A stretch of 64,000 nucleotides of DNA from Actinomycetes bacterium (lineage in GTDB: Bacteria > Bacillota > Sulfobacillia > Sulfobacillales > JAIMBI01), in contig JAIMBI010000004.1 of NCBI GenBank assembly GCA_023565505.1, forward strand, positions 62,001 to 126,000, read 5' to 3'. Shown here one piece after another: positions 16,578 to 24,157 of the stretch. Each line of letters begins with the position of its first letter. The stretch's first letter is position 1. The translations under genes and the position numbers were made by a program. Under the pieces are notes generated by a model, which was not told the origin of the DNA, did not search any database, and was given only the letters and a program-made list of their open reading frames with translations.

Positions 16578-16991
16578 TCACGGGTTAGCTGGTGGATCAT
16601 TTGGCGGTCCTACCGGCGGGACGGGGTCGCTAGGCCCGGGTGGCGGCGTCCAGCCGCCCCAGCCGCCGCCGCCCCAGCCGCCGCCCCAGAGCGCCCCCAC
16701 TGCGGAGGTCCCGGCCAGGGCCAGAATGAGGGGGGTGACCAGCCACTCCAGGCAGTCCACATCGAGGGTGAGCAGCGAGGGGGTGAGATGCAGGGGCAGC
16801 CAGAGCCCCAGGAGCCACGCGAACAGGTTCGCCGCCGCGAAGGCGGGGACGATGGTCAGGGCGAGCCGTTCGAGGGCCACGGCCCGAATCCACGACGGAC
16901 TTGGCCGACCCGATGGCGTCGCGTGGGGTGGCCCCGGCGCGGGCGGGGCGTCAGCGACCCGTCGCGGCGGGCCAGGGACCATACCACTCAT
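16578..16991 (-). CDS. Two-segment membrane protein of the lysis region
   Basis: About 137 aa with two hydrophobic segments (LALTIVPAFAAANLFAWLLG and WLVTPLILALAGTSAVGALW), then a Gly/Trp- and Pro-rich tail. No family recognised; position between endolysin and LLH holin suggests a second holin or antiholin. The start is uncertain: the ATG at 16991 lies inside the endolysin frame and has no clear ribosome site. Confidence 0.55.
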   Translation of the reverse strand: MSGMVPGPPRRVADAPPAPGPPHATPSGRPSPSWIRAVALERLALTIVPAFAAANLFAWLLGLWLPLHLTPSLLTLDVDCLEWLVTPLILALAGTSAVGALWGGGWGGGGWGGWTPPPGPSDPVPPVGPPNDPPANP

Positions 16992-17592
16992 CGCAGTCCA
17001 CGGGCGTGTGAATGCCGGGGATCCGGCCGCGCGGGCTGAACTGCCACGCCACCACGTGTGCTCCCGGCAGGCTGGGGCACTGCGCTTGGTACGCGGCGAT
17101 CCAGATCGGATGCTGAGCCAGCAGGGGCTTCAGATATGTCACGAGAAACCATTCGTCGGAGTAGAGGACGGCGGGTTTGCCGGCCAGCGCCGACAGCTCC
17201 GCCAGTGCCGCCGCCGTCCAGGCTTGCAGCGTGGCCGGGGCGAGACCGCCCGTCACCTCGACGTCGAGCATCGGCGGCAGATCGTCCTGGTGCGGGCCGC
17301 CGTTTTGCCGCAGGATGCCCCAGACGAATTGCGCCTGGTGCTGGGCGTGCGCCGTCACGTTCGGCGTGGCACCCGGCAGGGCGTAGACGTAGATCCCCTG
17401 GAGCAGAGGCGAACGGCGCAAGGCCGCCCAATTGCGGCTGAAGGCCTGGTCTGCGCGAAGGGCGCCTAGACTGGCGCGGACATAGACCCCCTCCACCTGC
17501 CGACTGGCGACGACTTGCGCCCAGTCGATGGGGAGCCAGGTGGCGGTGCCGTTGTTTTCCGATACGTCGATCACACGCCGACCGGCTGGCAT
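16951..17592 (-). CDS. Phage endolysin, GH25 muramidase
   Basis: A 213-aa single-domain lysozyme that cleaves the beta-1,4 bond of peptidoglycan glycans. Asp9 (VIDVSENNG) and the pair Asp110/Glu112 (MLDVEVTGG) are the GH25 catalytic residues, and AVLYSDEWF is another conserved strand. No signal peptide, so it needs a holin. GAGGAGGG precedes the ATG at 17592. The host gene at 10829-11818 has the same catalytic fold with repeats added. Confidence 0.92.
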   Translation of the reverse strand: MPAGRRVIDVSENNGTATWLPIDWAQVVASRQVEGVYVRASLGALRADQAFSRNWAALRRSPLLQGIYVYALPGATPNVTAHAQHQAQFVWGILRQNGGPHQDDLPPMLDVEVTGGLAPATLQAWTAAALAELSALAGKPAVLYSDEWFLVTYLKPLLAQHPIWIAAYQAQCPSLPGAHVVAWQFSPRGRIPGIHTPVDCDEWYGPWPAATGR

Positions 17593-17612
17593 GTCGTATC
17601 CCTCCTCGAATC

Positions 17613-18362
17613 CTAGGTCAAGCTGTAGACGCGGGCCGACAGGAACAGGTTGGGGGCACGGAAGTACGCGAAGGGGATGGCGCAATTACCCTGGTGGCCC
17701 CACGCCGCTCCCCACGAATTGCGGACCCACACAACGCCGGCGGCGCGGTCGTAGCCGTAGGCCGCCATCGCGTGCCCGCCGAGGACGGGGTCGCCGGGCG
17801 GCGGCACCGGCACCTGGCCGGTGCGCGCCACGGCCTCTGCCTCGAACGTCTGCGTCACCACGAGACCGATCTGGACGGGATAGCCCGCCACGAGCGCGGC
17901 CAGGATCTCGTCCAGCGAAGGGGCCCACCACCCGCGCGCGATGCGGTAGCGGCGTGCGTCGGCGAGCAGGCGCGCCGTCAGGGGCACGATGAAGTCGGCG
18001 GGCGTGTACGGGTCGTCGGCCTCCGGGCACACGCCGTAGGCCATCAGCGCGGCTTGCGTGACGCGGAGGCGGGCGCCGGTGTCGTCTTGGACATCGCCTT
18101 GCAGGAGCCGTTCGACCTCGTACAGGAAGGCCGGTGACAGCACCACGCGTTCGCCGTGGGCCTGATGCCACAGGGCTTCCACGATGGCCGCGCCGGACTG
18201 CGCCGAGCAGGAGCCTTCCGCGCCCTGGTCCTTCACGGGGCCGAAGTGGTCGAGAAGGGAGACCTGCGCGGGCAATTGGTCGCGCGCCGGCACCGGATGT
18301 GCGTCGCGCCAGCGCACGTCGAAGGGGTGCGGGGCGTCGGCCCGCAGAGGATAGACACGCAT
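17613..18362 (-). CDS. Papain-like (C1-type) cysteine protease
   Basis: A 249-aa protein with a complete papain triad: Gln46 and Cys52 in VKDQGAEGSCSAQS, His197 in GGHAMAAYGYD, and Asn215 in VRNSWGAAWG. The usual GSCWAF is changed to GSCSAQ. No prodomain or signal peptide is visible. It lies between a GH25 endolysin and a mini zinc protein, so it may act on the host envelope or in virions; the role is inferred. GGAGGCGAGATC precedes the ATG. Confidence 0.85.
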   Translation of the reverse strand: MRVYPLRADAPHPFDVRWRDAHPVPARDQLPAQVSLLDHFGPVKDQGAEGSCSAQSGAAIVEALWHQAHGERVVLSPAFLYEVERLLQGDVQDDTGARLRVTQAALMAYGVCPEADDPYTPADFIVPLTARLLADARRYRIARGWWAPSLDEILAALVAGYPVQIGLVVTQTFEAEAVARTGQVPVPPPGDPVLGGHAMAAYGYDRAAGVVWVRNSWGAAWGHQGNCAIPFAYFRAPNLFLSARVYSLT

Positions 18363-18395
18363 GATCTCGCCTCCAGCGAGTCAGGTGCAGTCGCC

Positions 18396-18491
18396 TCAGG
18401 TGGGATGCCAGCCGCAGGCGGGGCAGACCCAGCCGCCGGCCTGCCAGCGGCAGACGGCGCCGCAGATCGGACAGATCACCGGGTCAGGCAT
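18396..18491 (-). CDS. 31-aa mini zinc-ribbon protein
   Basis: A very short gene: CPIC, C and CPACG are spread over 31 residues, enough for a rubredoxin-like zinc knuckle. AGGAGGACGCCC directly precedes the ATG, strong evidence that it is translated. The start overlaps the HNH gene's end by 8 bp. Function unknown. Confidence 0.7.
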   Translation of the reverse strand: MPDPVICPICGAVCRWQAGGWVCPACGWHPT

Positions 18492-18933
18492 GGGCGTCCT
18501 CCTGCGGGACGGGGTCTGCGCCCGGCTTGGCGAGCTTCTGGGCAATCCACGCGGGGAAGGAGATCATGTGGATGCCCGTCTCGGCTTCGCGGTGATGGGT
18601 CGCGCACAGCACCATGAGGTTACGGACATCATCGACGGTCGTGATGGGCTGGTGTTGCAAGAGCCGCCCGTAGCCGTAGAGGTCCCATTCCTCGCAGAAG
18701 GCTTTGAGGGCCGCGAAGTCTGTGTCGGCCTCGAACATGTATTCCATCCCGCGATGATGGGCTTCGAGGCGCGTCGTCGCCCCGCAGATGTAACACCGCC
18801 AGTGGCCGTCCTGCTTGAGCCGTCGCTTGGCGGCCCGAAAGGCGGGCGTGTTCCGGCGCCGGGCGTGCTGGGGGTCGATGACAACCTCGGTCAGCGTACG
18901 ACGGATGATGTGCGCCGGGACCGTGTCGGCCAT
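18484..18933 (-). CDS. HNH endonuclease
   Basis: A 149-aa protein with the metal-finger order CYICG...RLEAHHRG...NLMVLCATHHRE, the HNH nuclease core. Phages use such enzymes in packaging or as homing nucleases. Here it sits in the lysis region, far from terminase and from the group I intron, so a free-standing homing role is possible but unproven. The ATG at 18933 is 5 nt from the previous stop. Confidence 0.85.
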   Translation of the reverse strand: MADTVPAHIIRRTLTEVVIDPQHARRRNTPAFRAAKRRLKQDGHWRCYICGATTRLEAHHRGMEYMFEADTDFAALKAFCEEWDLYGYGRLLQHQPITTVDDVRNLMVLCATHHREAETGIHMISFPAWIAQKLAKPGADPVPQEDAHA

Positions 18934-18937
18934 CGGA

Positions 18938-19387
18938 CTACGTCCCCCCCTTGGTCGCGGGCGGCTCCGCCCCGACTTCCTCCGCAATGTCTTCCAACAG
19001 GGCCTGTTGCGCTTGGTCCGCCGCTTCCAGCCGTTTCAGGACGGCGAGCATGGTCTGAGCGAGATGCAGGGTGGTCTCGGAGTTCTTGAGGATGGCGGCG
19101 CGTTCGGCGTCGGTCAGGCGGTTCGCCCGGATGGAGGCGTTCATCAGCCACTGGTTCGAGGTCAGACTGATGACGGTGATGACCATCATCAGGAAGATGA
19201 ACGGGTACGGGTCCCAGCGCCACCGCGCCGGCAGCACGAACTGAAGGGCGATCCAGACCAGGATCACGAGCCCCACCTGTTTAATACCCGGTACTGAGCC
19301 GAACCACACGTTCAGGCGGTCAATGGCGGCTTCCTCCTCCGGTGACGTGCGGAACGGCCACAGGCACCAATGCCGCCACCGGCTCAT
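18938..19387 (-). CDS. DUF1003-family membrane protein
   Basis: A 149-aa protein with two membrane segments (IKQVGLVILVWIALQFVL, then PFIFLMMVITVISLTSN). RWDPYPFIFL and the following NASIRANRLTDAERA match DUF1003. A helical C-terminal tail ends acidic. In a lysis region it may be another holin-like protein; that is inference. The start overlaps the XhlA-like gene's stop. Confidence 0.7.
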   Translation of the reverse strand: MSRWRHWCLWPFRTSPEEEAAIDRLNVWFGSVPGIKQVGLVILVWIALQFVLPARWRWDPYPFIFLMMVITVISLTSNQWLMNASIRANRLTDAERAAILKNSETTLHLAQTMLAVLKRLEAADQAQQALLEDIAEEVGAEPPATKGGT

Positions 19388-19680
19388 CGCCAGAGGCGGC
19401 CTCCCACAAAGCTCAGGAGGGCGATCAGGACCCCGAAGACGTAGTACACCCAGCCCGGAATGCGCCGTTCGGCCTCCAAGAGCGCCTTGTCGAGCTTGGC
19501 GCTCAGCGGCTTGATGTCCTGTTCCCGCAGCTCCTTCAGTTCCTGCCGTTGCTCCTCCCGGAGCCGGTCGATGAGGGCCTGCGTCTCCCGGATGTCGGCG
19601 GTCAGGACCTCCCGCCAGTCTTCCAGGCTCTTCGTCCGCTCTTCCAACCGGGCGACCCGGACGGGGATGTCGTCGGTCAT
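19384..19680 (-). CDS. XhlA-like holin/hemolysin
   Basis: A 98-aa protein with an N-terminal coiled coil (RVARLEERTKSLEDWREVL) and one C-terminal membrane segment (WVYYVFGVLIALLSFVGG) with a basic end. This is the layout of Bacillus XhlA, which helps endolysin release. GGAGGCTGCC precedes the ATG. Confidence 0.78.
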   Translation of the reverse strand: MTDDIPVRVARLEERTKSLEDWREVLTADIRETQALIDRLREEQRQELKELREQDIKPLSAKLDKALLEAERRIPGWVYYVFGVLIALLSFVGGRLWR

Positions 19681-19689
19681 GGCAGCCTC

Positions 19690-20169
19690 CTAGTCCATCG
19701 GGATGGGGGTGAGTCGCGGGCTGTAGGCCAGATCCACGGGCGCCGACCACGGCGCGCGCGTCAGCGGCCAGCCGGCCTGCGCGAAGGCCGCGGCGATGAG
19801 GCCGGAGCACGTCCAATGCCGCAGGGGCCGGCGCACACGCGGGACCACATGGGCGTCGAACCGGAGCGCGTCGAGCAGCAGTTCCGTCAGCCCGTAGCGG
19901 CGCCCCCGCTGCGCGGCGACCCATGCCAGCGCGTCCGCGACGGTGCCGGGCGGCGGATCGACGGGCCGGTACACCCACCCCGTCTCGGCATACGTGTCCA
20001 GCGCGGCCGTCTCGACGTGCCACTCCGCCTGCCACAGCACGCCATCGCCGACGAGGGCCGCGTGCGAGAACGGGCTGGCGGTGCTGCATTGGATGGCTTT
20101 CGCAAGCAGCGACCGCCCGACGACGAGGATGATGTCGCCGGGACGCAGATCGGCCACGCGATAGCTCAT
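19690..20169 (-). CDS. NlpC/P60-like (permuted papain/YiiX-type) hydrolase
   Basis: A 159-aa protein. LRPGDIILVVG, then SPFSHAALVGDG with the histidine, and WTCSGLIAAAFAQAG with the cysteine, form the permuted papain order seen in YiiX/LRAT-type amidases. It may cleave peptide or lipid amide bonds. It lies in the lysis region and its ATG overlaps the previous stop (ATGA). Confidence 0.7.
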   Translation of the reverse strand: MSYRVADLRPGDIILVVGRSLLAKAIQCSTASPFSHAALVGDGVLWQAEWHVETAALDTYAETGWVYRPVDPPPGTVADALAWVAAQRGRRYGLTELLLDALRFDAHVVPRVRRPLRHWTCSGLIAAAFAQAGWPLTRAPWSAPVDLAYSPRLTPIPMD

Positions 20170-20285
20170 CCGCCATGCCCTCCCAGGACGCGCGCCAGCC
20201 GGGCGAGCACGAGGGCGGCCCCGAGCCAGACCGCCCCCAGGGCGCCCAGCGCCAGCAGGATTAGGAGCGGACGCCAGCGATCCAC
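20166..20285 (-). CDS. 39-aa single-span membrane peptide
   Basis: Starting at GTG 20285, the frame gives one hydrophobic helix (PLLILLALGALGAVWLG, then AALVLARLARVL) with basic residues at the end. It overlaps the sedolisin 3' end and its stop overlaps the next start. Size and position fit an antiholin-like peptide. The ribosome site is weak. Confidence 0.45.
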   Translation of the reverse strand: MDRWRPLLILLALGALGAVWLGAALVLARLARVLGGHGG

Positions 20286-21889
20286 AGCTGCGCCGCCGCC
20301 CGCTGAATCGCGTCGTAGTAGCCCACCGGGTGCTCGGCGAACGCCGCGAGGGCGTTCTGCCCGATGGCTTGGGCCGCCGCCATCACTGTCCGTGCCGCCT
20401 GTTGTAGCGGGATCCACGACGCCCCGAACTGGCCGTCCGGGGCGTCTGCGAGTTGGCGCACGGTGAGGGTCTTCGGGTCGACGGGCGACGGGGGACTTGC
20501 CGCCGTCGCGAACACGGTCTTCCACTGGGTATACAGCGGACTGCCCCACCCCGTGCAGGCGTCCCATCCGGGGCTGGCCGGGTAGCCCGTGGTCGCGAAG
20601 CAGGTGTTGGTGCCCTCCACGATGTCGCGGCAGATCTGGGCCCCGTGCTGATAGAGCAGCGCGTGCGGATCGCCCAAGGGCGGGAGCCCGGCCGCGTGCC
20701 GGGCCTGGGCGATGCGGGCCCAGATCCCCGCCACCACCGGGGCGGCCAAGCTGGTCCCGCCGATGATGACAGGCTGGCCGTTAAACCGCAGATACGCCGG
20801 CGTCCACGGGTCCGCGACCGCCGCCACGTCCGGCACGCCCCGGCTCGCGAGGTGCAGCGCCGTTTGGTAGGCCGGCGTTGTGAAGACCGCGCTGTAGCCC
20901 CCGCCCGTCGCCCCCGCGTTGTAGCGGTTGCTCCAGACCCGCTCGTCCTCAAAGGTGGTCAGATTCATGTAGAGCGAGGTGCCGCCCACGGCGACCGCGC
21001 TGGGGCAGGATGCGGGCGCTTCCACGCGCGGCACCTGCTGCAAGCCGGGTACATGATGCCCGTAGGCACCCTGGTCGCCCGCCGAGACAAAGACGGTGAT
21101 GCCCTTCGCCGCCAAGGCCGCAATCAGGTGCTCCCACGCTTGCAGGTCTTCGGGGTGGAAGCTGTCCTCGCCATCCCCGTAGGAGATGCTGAGGCAGCAT
21201 GGCGTAACGGAGTCCGTCAACACCGCGTTGAGGACTTCGGACACGCCCGCCGCGAAGCTCTGGATGTCCGACGCGCCCGCGTGCTGATAGACGCGGATCT
21301 GCGCCCCCGGCGCCATCGCGTGGGCCCAGGCGATGTCCAGCGTGGCTTCCGGCCCCTGGGACGGGTCGAAGCTCAGGGCGGTGCCGCCGACGTTGACGAC
21401 CTGGGGCGTCACGGGCGGGAGGCCCATGTCCTGGCAGAACTGGTCCAAATCGCTCTGCTGGAACCCCACGCCCCATTCGGCAATCCCGATCACTTGGCCC
21501 GTGCCATCCTCGGCCGCGCCGGCACAGCCGTACGCCGCCCAGAGCTGCTGCGGGTGATAGCCCGGGCCCGGCCCCGGCGGGTCGGTGATGGGCGGCGGGG
21601 ACTGCCATTGCACGTGCGGATGCACGCGCCCGCGTGCGGACAACCCGGTCACGGCCACGACACCCGGTGGCTTGCGGAGGGGTCCTGACCAATGCCAATC
21701 CTGTTCGCGGTGCCAGTCAGGACCCCCCACGCCTCCCAGCGCGAGGGCCAGCAGGTCGGGGTCCGCTTCCACATGGACGAGGAGTCCGGCCTGCGCGACG
21801 ACGCGCAGGCCCTGCTGCGTGGCCCAGGCCGCGACATGGGCGAGATGCCAAGCAGACTGGACCACCAGCCCGAGGCGGCGTGCTAGCAT
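20261..21889 (-). CDS. Sedolisin (S53, kumamolisin-type) serine protease
   Basis: A 542-aa protein of the acid-acting S53 family. The catalytic set is complete: Glu181 and Asp185 (GPEATLDIAWAHAM), oxyanion Asp272 (VSAGDQGAYG) and Ser380 (GGTSLAAP). The C-terminal calcium site DIVEGTN..GYPASPGWDACTGWG is present. Only about 110 residues precede the core, so the activation prodomain is short, and there is no signal peptide. It is embedded between lysis and tail-fibre genes; a virion or envelope role is inferred. Confidence 0.9.
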   Translation of the reverse strand: MLARRLGLVVQSAWHLAHVAAWATQQGLRVVAQAGLLVHVEADPDLLALALGGVGGPDWHREQDWHWSGPLRKPPGVVAVTGLSARGRVHPHVQWQSPPPITDPPGPGPGYHPQQLWAAYGCAGAAEDGTGQVIGIAEWGVGFQQSDLDQFCQDMGLPPVTPQVVNVGGTALSFDPSQGPEATLDIAWAHAMAPGAQIRVYQHAGASDIQSFAAGVSEVLNAVLTDSVTPCCLSISYGDGEDSFHPEDLQAWEHLIAALAAKGITVFVSAGDQGAYGHHVPGLQQVPRVEAPASCPSAVAVGGTSLYMNLTTFEDERVWSNRYNAGATGGGYSAVFTTPAYQTALHLASRGVPDVAAVADPWTPAYLRFNGQPVIIGGTSLAAPVVAGIWARIAQARHAAGLPPLGDPHALLYQHGAQICRDIVEGTNTCFATTGYPASPGWDACTGWGSPLYTQWKTVFATAASPPSPVDPKTLTVRQLADAPDGQFGASWIPLQQAARTVMAAAQAIGQNALAAFAEHPVGYYDAIQRAAAQLWIAGVRS

Positions 21890-21920
21890 AAGAGAAACCC
21901 CCTGAAAGGAGCGATGGAGG

Positions 21921-22340
21921 ATGGTCGACGCGGATCGCGCAGCGTTCGACAGTTACCTGCAACGCAAGCGGACTGCATGGGCTCAGGCTGCCCCTCGCCT
22001 GATACAGAACCTGCCTCTAGGACAACGCGACAGTTTTTATTGGGCCCGCTATATCACGACGCGCGGCGAATATGGCCTCCGCGCCGAGTTAATCCGTGAT
22101 AACGCGGTGGCCTCCGCCCGTATTTGCGCGGTAATCCAACGACCCGAGACGAACTTGGCGGTATCGCTAGGTCTGGAAGCGTTGGATTACGCCGATCCAG
22201 AAGTGGCATCGGCTCTGGGAATCTTGGACCGGGTGCTACGGGGCCTGTGTGAGCAACCTGCGACGAGAGACTGGGTTTTGCCCGCCTTCCTCATAGGAGC
22301 CGTCGCGACCATCCTGCTGTTCTTCCGACGACGTGGCTGA
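21921..22340 (+). CDS. Tail-anchored hypothetical protein (+ strand cassette)
   Basis: A 139-aa protein, mostly helical and charged, ending in a membrane segment (WVLPAFLIGAVATILLFF) and RRRG, so anchored by its C-terminus. AAAGGAGCG precedes the ATG by about 9 nt. It is transcribed against the late operon from its own short upstream gap and is less G+C-biased than its neighbours. No family recognised; a lysogen-expressed gene is likely. Confidence 0.65.
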   Translation: MVDADRAAFDSYLQRKRTAWAQAAPRLIQNLPLGQRDSFYWARYITTRGEYGLRAELIRDNAVASARICAVIQRPETNLAVSLGLEALDYADPEVASALGILDRVLRGLCEQPATRDWVLPAFLIGAVATILLFFRRRG

Positions 22341-22348
22341 AAGCACGA

Positions 22349-23242
22349 TCATTGTAAGTTAGGCAGCGTCTGGAGCGCCTGCACGTAGCCGAGTGCGCCC
22401 TGGCCAAATGTGCCGGCCATCGTGACCATGCTCTCGTACAGCGGGAACCGCGTGCCGCCGCTCGGATAGGCTTGGTCGAGCGTGAAGGGCAGCTGCGGCA
22501 GGATGTTGGCCTGGATGTCGCTGACGAGGTTCGCGGTGTTGCTATCCAGCGTCAGCAGCGGCGTCGTCCCGCTCGTCAAGGCCGCCACGATGCCGGTCTT
22601 GGCGTCGAAGAGCATGTGGAGCAGGATGGTGTCGGCGCCGAGCAGGTCTTGGAGGGCTTCGGTCAGGATCGCGATTTGGGTGTCGGCGGAGAGCCCTAAG
22701 AAGTACGTTCTCAGATACGCCTTCGAACCGGGACCCGCCGGGGCCACTAGCGGCGGGTTCGCGGTCGTCACCAGTTGCAACCCGATTGACTGGGCCGTGC
22801 CCCCGAAGGTCGCCGTGCCGCTCACCGTGCCGCTGGCGCTGACGGTGGCCGTGATCTGCTGGCTGGCGACGGACGGATGCACCGCGATGGTCCAGCTTAC
22901 CTGATTGGAGGACACCGTTCCACTAAGACTCCCGCCTGCGAGGGTCAGCGTGGCCGTGCTGGGCGGGGTGCTCGGCGGATTTTGCAGCGTGGCCGTGACC
23001 GTGTACTGTCCCGCCGTGCTAGCGGGCGACACCTGGACATCCCACCACGGCTGTTCGACCAGCGCGGCGGGACTGCCTTGCACCAGAAACCGTTGCGGGT
23101 ACTGATACGCTACCACGGCGTTGGTGTCGGCGCTTGACAGCGGCCCCAAGACCGCCTCGCCGGTGCCGGGCGTGAAGCCGGTTGTGTTGGCGGCGAGGAT
23201 AAGGCCGGAGGTCTGGTTGTAGAGGAAATAGAAGATCCGAAT
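22349..23242 (-). CDS. Putative tail-fibre-associated structural protein, ATT start
   Basis: About 297 aa. The N-terminus reads RIFYFLYNQTSGLILAANTT, then an Ig-like stretch (VTATLQNPPSTPPSTATLTL) and a helical end. No AUG, GUG or UUG codon is available in the proper place; an ATT at 23242 preceded by AGAGGGGGCG gives a natural start. Function is inferred from position after the fibres. Confidence 0.6.
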   Translation of the reverse strand: MRIFYFLYNQTSGLILAANTTGFTPGTGEAVLGPLSSADTNAVVAYQYPQRFLVQGSPAALVEQPWWDVQVSPASTAGQYTVTATLQNPPSTPPSTATLTLAGGSLSGTVSSNQVSWTIAVHPSVASQQITATVSASGTVSGTATFGGTAQSIGLQLVTTANPPLVAPAGPGSKAYLRTYFLGLSADTQIAILTEALQDLLGADTILLHMLFDAKTGIVAALTSGTTPLLTLDSNTANLVSDIQANILPQLPFTLDQAYPSGGTRFPLYESMVTMAGTFGQGALGYVQALQTLPNLQ

Positions 23243-23290
23243 CGCCCCCTCTGGGAGGATCTGCGCGACGACGCGCCGAATCGCCCGCCC

Positions 23291-24157
23291 ATGGACGCGC
23301 CGCAACTGTCTCGCGTGTGGCACGTGACGATAATCCGGCCGCCGCAGTACGCCTGGGCCGCCGCTTTCGAGGATGTGGCGGCGGCACTGGTCTACGCCTT
23401 GACCGCGCTCGGGCACCGCGTGTCGTACCAGGACAACAACCTGCGGGCGGAGGCCCAGAACATCGTCCCGGGCGGGCACTTGCTGAATCCGGCTCAATGG
23501 CCGCTCCTGGATCAGGTGCCGGTGATCCTGTACAACTTCGAGCAGTTTCCCACCCAACTGGCCCACTTTCCGGGATACGACGCCCTGTTGCGGCGGCGGT
23601 ATCCGCTGTGGGACTACGCGGCCCGCAATGTCGCGTGGCTGTGGGACACCTGGCGACTGCCGGCACAGCATGTGCCGCTGGGGTATGTGCCCGTATGGAC
23701 CCGGCTCCCGCCCCACCCCGCGAAGGATATCGATGTGCTGTTCTATGGGAGTCAGACTCCCCGCCGCCGAGCCGTGCTGGACCGTTTAGCCCAGGCGGGG
23801 CTCTCGGTCGTCGCGGCCACGGACGCCTATGGCCTCGCGCGGGATGCCTACCTCGCGCGGAGTCGCGTGGTCCTGAATTGCCACCAGTTTGGTCCCGATG
23901 ATGCGCCCGAACTGGTGCGCTTGCTCTATCTCTGGGCGAACCGGTGCGCGGTGGTGTCGGAAGCGGCCACGCCGGAGGCCGTGCCCGACGGCTACCACGA
24001 CGCGGCGGTGTGGGTGCCCTACGAGGCGTTGGCCGAGGCGTGTCACGCGCTGGTGAGGGACGTCGCGCGTCAAGCCCAACTCGGTGACGCCGCTTGGGCG
24101 GCGGTCCAGCGGCAGCCCTTTGTCGCGACGCTGGCGCGGGTGCTTACCACCAAATAA
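23291..24157 (+). CDS. Glycosyltransferase-like protein (GT-B type)
   Basis: A 288-aa soluble protein. KDIDVLFYGSQTPRRRAVLD opens the nucleotide-sugar domain and LVRLLYLWANRCAVVSE carries the E..R/L..N..VVSE signature of GT-B enzymes. It may glycosylate tail fibres or host surface sugars. It lies + strand between - strand fibre genes and overlaps the neighbouring fibre gene's 3' end by 14 bp. Target unknown. Confidence 0.7.
   Translation: MDAPQLSRVWHVTIIRPPQYAWAAAFEDVAAALVYALTALGHRVSYQDNNLRAEAQNIVPGGHLLNPAQWPLLDQVPVILYNFEQFPTQLAHFPGYDALLRRRYPLWDYAARNVAWLWDTWRLPAQHVPLGYVPVWTRLPPHPAKDIDVLFYGSQTPRRRAVLDRLAQAGLSVVAATDAYGLARDAYLARSRVVLNCHQFGPDDAPELVRLLYLWANRCAVVSEAATPEAVPDGYHDAAVWVPYEALAEACHALVRDVARQAQLGDAAWAAVQRQPFVATLARVLTTK

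Noticed and set aside
18484-18933. HNH gene as the homing endonuclease of the group I intron
   Set aside because: It is over 31 kb from the intron, lies among lysis genes, and has no intron structure around it.
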